This document shows positions 55,893 to 64,000 of a DNA stretch of 64,000 nucleotides, in pieces (position 1 is the first letter of the stretch; each line of letters opens with the position of its first letter). The notes below the pieces were generated by a model. It saw nothing but the letters and a program-made list of their open reading frames with translations. It was not told the DNA's origin and ran no database searches. The position numbers were made by a program, and so were the translations under genes. The stretch lies in the NCBI GenBank assembly GCA_012184525.1, contig WOFQ01000014.1, positions 372,001-436,000 on the forward strand. The letters run 5' to 3'. Origin of the DNA: Xenoacremonium recifei (Eukaryota; Ascomycota; Sordariomycetes; Hypocreales; Nectriaceae).

Positions 55893-56299
55893 CTTTGCGA
55901 CGATGATTTGACAAGTATTTTTCGTGGAGGATTAAGGCTGCTACGATCAGGTCGCCATCACACACTACGAAAAGTTTGGCGGGGGAAACGAAAAAATCCT
56001 TATCGTACGAATACAGTTATCATGGTTTTCAAAACTGTGAGTCAGCCGGTAATATGCGGCACAAATACAGTGTGGATTCCCTAATCTTCAAGAAATCCAA
56101 AAATTTGCCCCTCCATGCCTCGCATTATTCAGCGGGGTGACGGAATTCAGTCACTTCATCCCAAACCTCATCTCTGACAATACTCGCTTTGCTCGTCTTT
56201 TCCAAGTCAAGCCAGGCCCGTACCATCTTATTTTACTTTCCTAGCTTCTCACATATTCACCACCACCCAGGGCCGCGCAAGCGGACGAAAGCCGGCAAA
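55893..56299. promoter_or_regulatory. Bidirectional promoter LTV1/LSG1
   Basis: 407 bp separate the two start codons. Both genes are ribosome assembly factors, one for each subunit. An AAAAATTT motif sits near the middle (56099-56106). Confidence 0.65.
56099..56106 (+). promoter_or_regulatory. AAAAATTT motif between LTV1 and LSG1 (RRPE-like)
   Basis: The motif lies 193 bp before the LSG1 ATG and 206 bp before the LTV1 ATG. It could serve both genes. Function is inferred from yeast RRPE. Confidence 0.35.
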
Positions 56300-58282
56300 A
56301 TGGTTCTGGCAAAGTCCAAAAACTCAGTAGGGCTGGGAAACACCCTTATGAATGATCGCTTCGGCAAGGGCAAGGGTTCCGACAGAAAACGTACGGCGGC
56401 TGTCGCACGAACTAACCACGCAACCGGCGAGACTTATCTGGTCAACGAGAAGAAAGATGCTGCTTGGGTCAAGATGCGCTCCGTAACGGAGCAGGGCGCT
56501 CTCGATGAGTTCCTGGCGACGGCCGAGTTGGCTGGCACTGATTTCACGGCTGAGAAGATGAACAACGTCAAGATCATTCACACCGATCAGAAGAACCCCT
56601 ATCTGCTCTCCGCGCAAGAGGAGCGCGCTATTCTGGGCCGACACAAGATGCACAGGAATCGACTGACCGTGCCGAGAAGACCCCAGTGGGATTCTACCAC
56701 AACGCCAGAGGAGTTGGACCGGCGAGAGCGCGATAGCTTTCTCAACTGGAGACGAGGGCTGGCGGAGCTGCAGGAGAATAACGACCTCTTGATGACACCT
56801 TTTGAGCGAAACATCGAGGTTTGGCGCCAGCTCTGGCGAGTGATCGAGCGATCCGACTTGATCGTGCAGATTGTCGATGCCCGAAACCCGTTGCTATTCC
56901 GATCCGAGGATCTGGAGTCTTACGTCAAGGCCGTCGACCCAAAGAAGGAGAACCTGCTACTCATCAACAAGGCCGACATGATGACACCAACCCAGCGAAA
57001 AGCGTGGGCGAAGCACCTCAGAGAAGCCGGAATCAAATACAAATTCTTCTCTGCGCAACTCGCCAAAGAGCTCCTCGAGGCCGCGGAACTGGATAGCGAC
57101 TCGGATGATGAGCCTATTGCCGGGCCGTCTTCAAAGCAGCCTGCTCAAGAGCAACTAGAAAAGAGTGAGGAGGAGCAGGAGGGTGCCGCTCTGGATGAGG
57201 AGGAGGAAGAAGATACCCAGATTCTAACAGTGGAAGAACTTGAAGGCATCTTCCTCAGTCATGCGCCCCAGGACACAGGTATGTGCTTCATAAATACGTT
57301 CTAACGGCAACATCAACTAACAATTTCAGAATCCGATCACAAACTCCAAGTCGGCCTCGTAGGCTACCCCAACGTCGGAAAGTCTTCCACCATCAACGCT
57401 CTTATCGGCGCCAAGAAGGTGTCCGTCTCTTCCACACCCGGAAAGACCAAGCACTTCCAGACCATCCACCTCAGCGAACGAGTCATCCTTTGCGATTGCC
57501 CAGGTCTCGTCTTCCCCAACTTCGCCACCACCAAGGCCGACCTCGTCTGCAACGGTGTTTTGCCCATCGACCAGCTCCGCGAGTACAGCGGCCCTGCTGG
57601 TCTGGTAACCCAGCGTATTCCCCAGCGCTTCCTCGAGGCCATCTACGGCATCCACATCAAGACACGAGCTATCGAGGAGGGTGGCACTGGTGTTCCCACG
57701 GCCGAGGAGCTCCTTCGCGCGTATGCTCGTGCCCGTGGCTTCCAGACCCAAGGCTTGGGCCAACCTGACGAGTCGCGAGCTGCCCGTTACATCCTCAAGG
57801 ACTACGTCAACGGCAAGCTGCTCTACGTCTCACCACCTCCCGGCGTGAACGACGGCGCCGCATTCAACCGCGAGTTGTACTCCGAGGAGCATCTCCCCGA
57901 GAAGCGCCGTGCTGCCCTCGTCCCCGCCGTAGAGAGCCTCGCGCTTGAAAACCAAGACCACCCAACCGCTCTCGACGTCGACGACTTCATCCCCCTCCCC
58001 TCGCTCAACGCTCCCGCAGGCCCCAAGACCGAGAAACTCGACAAAGGCTTCTTCGGCCCCAAGGGGTCCTCGGGCCATGTCGGCCGACCATTCAACTACC
58101 AATACTCCGAGCAGGGCCGTAAGGCACTGACGGGGCGCAAAGCGCGGACGGTCACGGCTATGGAGAACGGCGTGGAAGTCAAGGACCTGCCGGCGTCGTC
58201 GAAGAAGCACTTCAAAGGAGGACCTAAGAACGGCAAGGGGAAGAAGAACCGAGCGTCGAAGCTGGACAATGATGACGACTAA
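56300..58282 (+). CDS. LSG1: Lsg1, large-subunit cytoplasmic GTPase
   Basis: A cytoplasmic GTPase that releases the export adaptor Nmd3 from pre-60S subunits. Exons 56300-57278 and 57330-58282 flank a 51-nt intron; splicing gives 643 residues. The GTPase is circularly permuted: G4 NKAD (223-226) comes before G1 GYPNVGKS (338-345), then G3 DCPG (382-385). Family blocks are WVKMRSVTEQGALDEFLATA, NPYLLSAQEER, FERNIEVWRQLWRVIERSDL and DARNPLLFRSEDLE. An acidic insert (EEEEEDTQILTVEELEGIF) separates G4 from G1. The C-terminus has Lys-rich repeats. The start MVLAKSKNSVGLGNTL fits the family. NOG2 was considered, but the FERN-WRQLWRVIERSD block fits Lsg1 better. Confidence 0.93.
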
Positions 58283-58811
58283 AGAGAGAGAGATGGCATG
58301 ATGGGCGTAAAAAGTAACGACTTGGGTTTTGGTCATGGTTTCGTTTTCCGTTTCAAATGGCATTGGGTTGTGGTTCACCTCTGAGTGGGATGACTAGACA
58401 TGAGTTACATGAGTTACCATTTTATGAGATGTCCCGAGAAGGGACGTATGAATTAACATTGCTCTTGGCTTGCTTTAAAACGAACACTCCTTTTTTCACA
58501 CCATCCAAATGATTCAAATTTTTACAAAGCAGGAAAATGAAATAGGGTATTGTCCGCACTACCTGTAGTTCGCACCGGCGAAGTACTAAACATCTAAAAC
58601 GACCGACCACTGAGACTCTCCAGCACAAAGAAAACAGCTAAGTAAAGACCAGAACGCAACGTGCTATGCCGTGTATGCTGCCGTGAAACCGTTGCCAAAC
58701 TCCCGAAAGCAATGCTGCCAATCCCGTCTCAAAACGGCACATCCCTTATCCTTCTCTATCCTTCCCATGCCCATGTCGATACATACGCAAGTCCAGCACA
58801 CTTCATCAAAT
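58283..58811. other. Convergent intergenic region LSG1 / GAR-domain gene
   Basis: A 529-bp A+T-rich spacer with both 3' ends. No gene seen. Confidence 0.6.
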
Positions 58812-61571
58812 CTAAAGATCTTTGTTGTTGTTTGTTGATTTCTTGGGCGCCACTGCAGGGCCCTCGCTCTTTCGGAAGAGGCGTTTTGTGCCGCCAACTT
58901 TGCCCAGCTCTCCAAAGCGACGCAGGTCATCTGGTGCCGAGACCTTTCGTTCACCACTGGCGATGCGGACCTTCTCCTTGACACTCTCAACCCAGGCCTT
59001 GTTCTCTGCACTCATCTCGACTCTCTTGCCCGAGGGTCCGGCCAATCCTAGAAAAGAGCTGTCGTCCTCTGCCCAGCTGAGCCGAGAGCTTGACCTCGAT
59101 CGATTGGACTCCTCCGAGGAGGGTCCTTCGTCCCGGACGGGAGGCGGCAGGACTGGTGTTCGGGGCAACAGCCTTGGTGCCTCGCTGCTCATAGCACCGA
59201 CACTCCGGCGCGTCTTACGCACGGTAAGGGGTGTCATGGGAGAAAGCTCAAGGGCCGAGGCCGGCCGGCTAGGAGGACTCGAGCCAATGTTTGTACCTCG
59301 CGTGACTGGAACATGTGGAAGATCGCGAACTTCCACCTGGGCGTTCTGAGCGCCTGCAGATCGTCGCTTATGATGGCTCGCGTACTCCTTGAGGTACTCG
59401 CCCAGATCAGCCCAACCTCCGCCTACGCGAACCATGACACGCTCGCCTTGCTCTCCGACACATCGAATGAACAACTTGATCGGCGCCTCACCAGTCGACC
59501 GAGAAAGATGATAGACCTTGATCTCCTGCTGGCCCCGACTTCTCAGTCTCGCGTTCTTTGCGGGAGAAAGAGTGAACGAAGGAGTCCCCGCTCTCGAGGA
59601 GAGACTAGAAGTACTCCTTTTGAACGGCTCAACAGACGGTCTGTTCCTAAGCCGTGGCAATTGCAAGTCAGGCGGATTGAGGTTAATGGCGGGAGGCTCA
59701 TTCTGAAGCTTAATTTTCGCGGGTATCGACTCGATGATCTGGCTGATCTGTTGTCGAAGATGTTGATCGCCAGTGCTATCCCTCCTATTAAAGGGGCTGG
59801 TAATTTCTGAGAATGAGATTGAGTCGTCAAAGTCATCCGCGAATGAGTCGTCGAGAGAGGTATTCGGGACGACACCAAAATCGTCATCATGAGTTCGGGG
59901 TGCCAGCAAGGGGCTGTCGAATGGAGTAACAGATGACTCTCGGCTTTCTCCGCCTGGAATAGGAGGCGAGCTTGGGGGACTAGCCTTGAGATACTCTGCC
60001 TCGCGAATTCGGCTCCGAGGCAAGACTGGAGAAGCAGAGACTTCGGGCATATCACTGGACAGGCCGCCAAAGTGGCTTGATGTCCCATGCAGTATGGTCG
60101 ATGCCTGCGACATAACACTGTCTTGACTCGTCATGTGGCGTAGCGGCAAAGGCGGAAGCTCCGGTGAACCGTCACCAGTTATCGACATCGGTGTGTCTCC
60201 AGTATTCTCGTTGTTCGTTGAAAAACTGTGGTTGGGGGTGATAGGCGAGGCTGAGGTGTTCTCGATGTATGGATACTCGCCAGAGGTCGGAGTATTTGGC
60301 TGCGTCGAAGCCGTAGAGGATTCGCCCTCTCCTGTCCTATCAAGACTGACATCTGCCTGAGAGTCGAAAGAGTTGTCCAAGGGGGCACCTTTCGTTGGTG
60401 ATGCCGGAACTATAGTCTCAGCCTCGGAGGTCTCTGAAACCTGCCTGGTACCGATATTCCTGCCCTCTGTCTTGTCGGATTTCGTTCGCTCTTCGCCGCT
60501 CGCTGAATTGTCAACTTCGCTCTCGCCGACAAAATCTTGTTCCCAGGGGTTCTTCGTAGGACGTGATCGAGCTGTTTTCGCCCATTCGGCTTCCCTCATC
60601 TTCCTCTCGCACACCGCAACCCAGTCGGCATATCCCTGTTCCACGGCCTCCATCCGGTCTAGCCATTCATCCGGAAGAGTATCACCCAAGCCCTCCAAAC
60701 AGTCGAGCATGAAATCTAAAGTTCGGCCAGGTCGCGAAATTTTCTTCTCAAGAACCGACTTCATCACATCAAAATCCTTCTTCGTCACTGTAGGCTGCTG
60801 CAAATCTTCGCCTTCCTTGGATGGGAGTGAAATCGCATTCCAACCCGACTTAAGGGCAACTTCTGCGTCCTCAATAGCGAGCAACAGCGGCGGTACCCGG
60901 CGTAAGACAGTCAGTCGCAGAGACCATATCTGAAGCAGCCGAGACAATTTGGCCAAATTAGGCAGCGCCCTCATAACAATGGCAGTGATGACGGCAGATA
61001 TGTCCTCCATCTTGTTGTATGTCGCCGCCAGTCCCCTACGACCGGAGTCTGGAAGAGGAGTCCCAGGTCTTGACAAAGGCATGATGTGGTTGCTGAGCAC
61101 ATGCATCTTGATCTCTTCGATGCTCAGGTTATCGAAAGCTCTCTGTATCTCCGTCACTCTCGATTCGTACTTTGTCACATCTTCGGTGAGCAGGCTGCCG
61201 GTATACGTATCGTCCTCTTTCTCGGTCTGTACAGTCTCCGTGGGCTCCCTCGCAGATGTCGTTGTTGGCACTTTGAAGCCCCCAGGACCACCCTCAGATG
61301 GCCAAGGCCAGTCTTGCAATTCATTTACCCATTCCCATATTGTTTTTGAGGCGACAGCGCATCGCATAGCAAAGTCGCGCTCGTCCACGGACGAATTACT
61401 CAGGCACGTCCGCAAAGCGCCAGTCGCGCTCGACAATGCGTCCACTGCTGACGACGGGCCCAAATGGGCGAGAATATCATCTGACAAGCGGTTTCGCGTG
61501 GGCGACTGACTGGATGGAATCCGAGAGGACCTGAGGAGGTGTGGCGGATCGCTCATGGTTGCTTGCTGCAT
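58812..61571 (-). CDS. GAR (Gas2-related) domain protein, likely microtubule-associated
   Basis: An intronless frame of 919 residues; a second ATG five codons in (61556, MSDPPHLLRSS) has better start context and would give 914. The N-terminal ~300 residues are helical and hydrophobic-patterned (WEWVNELQDWPWPSEGG, YNKMEDISAVITAIVMRAL, LQIWSLRLTVLRRVPPLLLA), resembling a spectrin-like bundle. A long Ser/Pro/Thr-rich middle follows. Near residues 690-735 lies a GAR-like module: LFIRCVGEQGERVMVRVGGG then WADLGEYLKEYASHH. GAR modules bind microtubules in animal Gas2 and spectraplakin proteins. Basic Ser/Arg stretches surround it. The layout recalls Kar9-like spindle-orientation proteins, but I cannot confirm that. 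An ACGCGT lies ~240 bp upstream (61808-61813). Confidence 0.75.
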   Translation of the reverse strand: MQQATMSDPPHLLRSSRIPSSQSPTRNRLSDDILAHLGPSSAVDALSSATGALRTCLSNSSVDERDFAMRCAVASKTIWEWVNELQDWPWPSEGGPGGFKVPTTTSAREPTETVQTEKEDDTYTGSLLTEDVTKYESRVTEIQRAFDNLSIEEIKMHVLSNHIMPLSRPGTPLPDSGRRGLAATYNKMEDISAVITAIVMRALPNLAKLSRLLQIWSLRLTVLRRVPPLLLAIEDAEVALKSGWNAISLPSKEGEDLQQPTVTKKDFDVMKSVLEKKISRPGRTLDFMLDCLEGLGDTLPDEWLDRMEAVEQGYADWVAVCERKMREAEWAKTARSRPTKNPWEQDFVGESEVDNSASGEERTKSDKTEGRNIGTRQVSETSEAETIVPASPTKGAPLDNSFDSQADVSLDRTGEGESSTASTQPNTPTSGEYPYIENTSASPITPNHSFSTNNENTGDTPMSITGDGSPELPPLPLRHMTSQDSVMSQASTILHGTSSHFGGLSSDMPEVSASPVLPRSRIREAEYLKASPPSSPPIPGGESRESSVTPFDSPLLAPRTHDDDFGVVPNTSLDDSFADDFDDSISFSEITSPFNRRDSTGDQHLRQQISQIIESIPAKIKLQNEPPAINLNPPDLQLPRLRNRPSVEPFKRSTSSLSSRAGTPSFTLSPAKNARLRSRGQQEIKVYHLSRSTGEAPIKLFIRCVGEQGERVMVRVGGGWADLGEYLKEYASHHKRRSAGAQNAQVEVRDLPHVPVTRGTNIGSSPPSRPASALELSPMTPLTVRKTRRSVGAMSSEAPRLLPRTPVLPPPVRDEGPSSEESNRSRSSSRLSWAEDDSSFLGLAGPSGKRVEMSAENKAWVESVKEKVRIASGERKVSAPDDLRRFGELGKVGGTKRLFRKSEGPAVAPKKSTNNNKDL

Positions 61572-63755
61572 TGGATCTAACGGCGAAAGGTCGCAGTTTC
61601 GCTGGAGGCATGATCTGTTTTATGAGCCCGACGGCAACACAATGGATCGGTGTTCAGAGCAGTTCCTAATTCTCATGACGGACAGACAAAGACACGCAGT
61701 TGAAAGCCGGTGAGATGTTCCGTTCGAACAGAGCGGGTTGTTCGCGATCGATCGACGTTCGTCACTGGTATGCGGGAGGAGCGGCGCGGGTAAATATGGC
61801 GATGCAAACGCGTGTTAAGAGTCTTCGTGGGGCAAGGGTCGGTGAATGAAGAGAAAGCTGAATGAATGGACGAGACACAGGGAAGAACAAAGACTGCTTG
61901 GCCAAGAGGGTGAGGTAGCAGCAGGTAATGCCGGTCTCAACAGCCAAACGCAAGAGCTGCGGTTGACTACAGGAAGAAGCAAAGAGGTGTTAAAGGTGCG
62001 TGGATTGACCGAGATGACAGCCGACCGATCGATCGTTTGGCCGACGGCAAAGAAGAGAGACAGGACGCAGGATGCGGGCGGCAGCGGATAGAGGGCGGCG
62101 GCAAGCGACTGCGACTGCGGCTGCGACAAAGGCGACAAGGGGACACGTCCGCGCCCACGTTTCGCGCGTGCAGCAGCAATGCGCTTCAAGGCAGCGAGAG
62201 TCACACGTAGATCGGTTGACCCATGCTCCAGAAGCCCGTGCTGAGGCCGAGACGAGACCAGCCGAGTCGGGATCGCAAAGAGGCACCGCCACTGCGAGAC
62301 GGTGAGGAGAGTCCAAAGAAGAAGAGGAGGGAAAAGAGGAGGAGAAGAGGTAGGGTAGAAAACGGTTCCGGAAAAGGCAACGAACAAATGAGGAGCTTGC
62401 GTGGGTCAAGAGAGTGAGGCGATGCTTTGGGATGGAAGCCGCGGCCAATGGCAAAGAGCAAAGAAAGAGGAAGGGGCACTATGCTAAAATAAGAGAATGT
62501 CGACCAAGCAAGAATGAAGGAACTTGGTACAATGCAGAATGCTCCTTCCGCAAGCAACAGAAGAAGCCCTGGGATGCAAGCCCGGGAAAGGGGATCATCG
62601 GACGGGTTGTTGGACAAGAGACGAACGGCTGCCAAACCAAATGCGATTGCATGAATTTCTCCCACTGACAGCTGCTAGTCAAACTGCGGAGGCCTGGGGC
62701 GAATGGGCGCCTTCCATTAACGAATACGGGTGCCATCCAGCGCCACAGATCCAGCTGCTGGCCCATCAACAACCGAGCGACCCCGGCTCAATATTGTCCA
62801 GGGTCTGTTCTGAGAACTGACAGGCAATATTAATTGCATTACACGCTTCTGCAGGCGTTTTAATTATCCTCTTTTCGTCTTGTGAAGAGAAAGAAAACAA
62901 AGGTAAATGTCCATCCATAGAGAACCCCATTGATTCAGCTCGATACTTAGAATCTACGACAAAAGGGAGGGCGCCTCAAGACACTGACCGAGACAGTCTC
63001 AGGCTCTCCCATCGCTACCAACCTTAGATCCGAACCCCTGACCTGGCTGTTTGTCGTCATTGCCCTCATCTTCGAGTGACCTGATCCTGGAATCACCCCC
63101 GTTTGCCGATCACGCCGCCTTTGATTGTTTGCAGCTCGTCCCTGTCGTCCTGAGATCCAGCTGACCAGGATCTGTCCGCCATGGCTGGGGGCCGTCAGCC
63201 TCATTGACTCAATCCTCAGCTGGGGCTGGCTCACCGCCAAAGCCCAAGTCCTTCACCCCTTCCCAAATAGGCTGTTGACAAAACAAAACAAAACATTGCA
63301 ATGGCACCATCAACTTGACTAACACTCCAAATCATTTCAAGGTACGTTTCTCTTTGCTATACACTTATCTCGTCAGACTGGTATATACCATTTGAAATCG
63401 ATCAAAATAGTTTGTGCCCTCATAAAATCCAGTCCCATGATGTTGTCTGCGCACGATATCCAAACAGCCTTCAACTCCCAAGTAGAATTAGAGTCGTAAC
63501 CATCACTCACGTCCGTTGATACTTTTGTGACCCAAGCAATGGAACCAGATCCCATCCACCGCCACAAGCATGAAAAAGAAACAAAGACGCCCGCCCCCCT
63601 GAAGCCCGAGCCCGCGCTCAACGCCTCAGTCCGAACAACCATTTCTAATTGCCATACACCTGAAAATCCAAAAATCCCAAATAAAGTCGATTTCTTTCCA
63701 ATGTCGTCGAAAGAAGAATTGAAATAAAATCGTAATTCCAGATATTTTCCTCCGC
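61572..63755. other. 2.2-kb intergenic region upstream of the GAR-domain gene
   Basis: No gene supported. 61.8-62.7 kb is C/T-rich on the minus strand, which fits a promoter and leader of the GAR gene; the 190-codon and 154-codon minus-strand frames there are Ser/Pro/Leu-rich chance frames. 62.8-63.7 kb holds the 3' side of the partial gene at the edge. Confidence 0.5.
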
Positions 63756-64000
63756 TTATGCCTGTGAAATGACCTCCCCATTAGGGCTGGTCATGGTTCG
63801 GTCCCCCTGTTGTGTGTTGATTGCCCAGTTGAGTGCTTGCTCTGCTGACATTAGGGGCTCCTCGGGACCGCGACCAAGTACACCTGCAATTAATCCGTCG
63901 TCGGTATTGTTGACACCCTCGGGGGGGAATTGAAGCCATTGGTCGACATCGAAGTCGGTTCCTGCCACTGCATTCCAATCGAACTCGTCATGACCTTGCA
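63756..64000 (-). CDS. C-terminal end of an unknown protein, perhaps a transcription factor (partial)
   Basis: The frame is open from the window edge to a stop at 63756, giving 80 full codons of C-terminus. It is acidic with aromatic residues (GHDEFDWNAVAGTDFDVDQW, then LQFPPEGVNNTDDGL) and ends NGEVISQA. Acidic stretches with Trp and Phe are common in fungal transcription activation regions, but no DNA-binding domain is in view. The other minus-strand frame hits a stop early, which supports this frame. The 5' part, and so the identity, lies outside the window. Confidence 0.45.
   Translation of the reverse strand, partial: QGHDEFDWNAVAGTDFDVDQWLQFPPEGVNNTDDGLIAGVLGRGPEEPLMSAEQALNWAINTQQGDRTMTSPNGEVISQA

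Noticed and set aside
56300..58282. Alternative naming of the LSG1 gene as NOG2
   Set aside because: Both are circularly permuted nucleolar-type GTPases, but the N-terminal WVKMRSVTEQ and FERNIEVWRQLWRVIERSD blocks are those of Lsg1.
61815..62387. 190-codon minus-strand frame upstream of the GAR-domain gene
   Set aside because: Ser/Pro/Leu-rich and in a pyrimidine-rich promoter-like region; several overlapping frames of similar quality exist there.
1..64000. CRISPR array, bacterial operons, rRNA operon or intact transposable element
   Set aside because: Looked for but not found: no regular direct repeats with spacers, no rRNA signature, no transposase or reverse transcriptase blocks. The gene structure is eukaryotic throughout.

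Overview
The window is nuclear DNA of a filamentous ascomycete. Most genes carry short introns of about 47-60 nt with GT..AG ends. The gene set includes ERG2, NmrA, a Zn2Cys6 factor, a GH43 secreted enzyme and fungal nuclear pore parts. Protein wording and heavy use of CGA for arginine suggest Sordariomycetes, probably Hypocreales; that placement is inference. No virus, CRISPR array or intact transposon was seen. I assembled the gene models by hand from splice signals, reading frame and family conservation, so exon ends are predictions.

Layout. 0-9.6 kb is compact: mitochondrial EF-Tu (TUF1, -), a small unknown gene (+), PGA2 (+), POM34 (-), IES1 (+) and ERG2 (+). After a 3.2 kb gene-free stretch come a cysteine-rich membrane protein (+), Derlin (-), a small membrane protein (+), RFC4 (-), FCF1 (+) and a Zn2Cys6 regulator (+). 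22.4-36.9 kb is gene-poor. It holds only the nitrogen regulator NmrA (29.8-31.1 kb) and one intron-bearing tRNA-Pro. 36.9-64 kb is compact again: NTA1 (+), a second cysteine-rich membrane protein (+), CBF5 (+), GH43 (+), a third cysteine-rich membrane protein (+), SAC3 (-), LTV1 (-), LSG1 (+), a GAR-domain protein (-) and the C-terminal end of an unknown gene (-) cut by the window edge.

How the genes work together. Four genes serve ribosome production: FCF1 and LTV1 for the small subunit, CBF5 for rRNA pseudouridylation and LSG1 for the large subunit. LTV1 and LSG1 share one 407-bp divergent promoter. SAC3 and POM34 act at the nuclear pore. PGA2, Derlin and ERG2 act at the ER. RFC4 and IES1 act in replication and chromatin.

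The least ordinary feature is a three-member family of type I membrane proteins, starting at 12740, 41523 and 48248, all on the + strand. They share 12 cysteines in the same order and two intron positions, but their cytoplasmic tails are unrelated. I know of no assigned function. Other points are cell-cycle-type sites next to RFC4, AAAAATTT motifs before TUF1, CBF5 and LTV1/LSG1, an NTA1 with a tail of about 650 residues, and the gene desert around NmrA.
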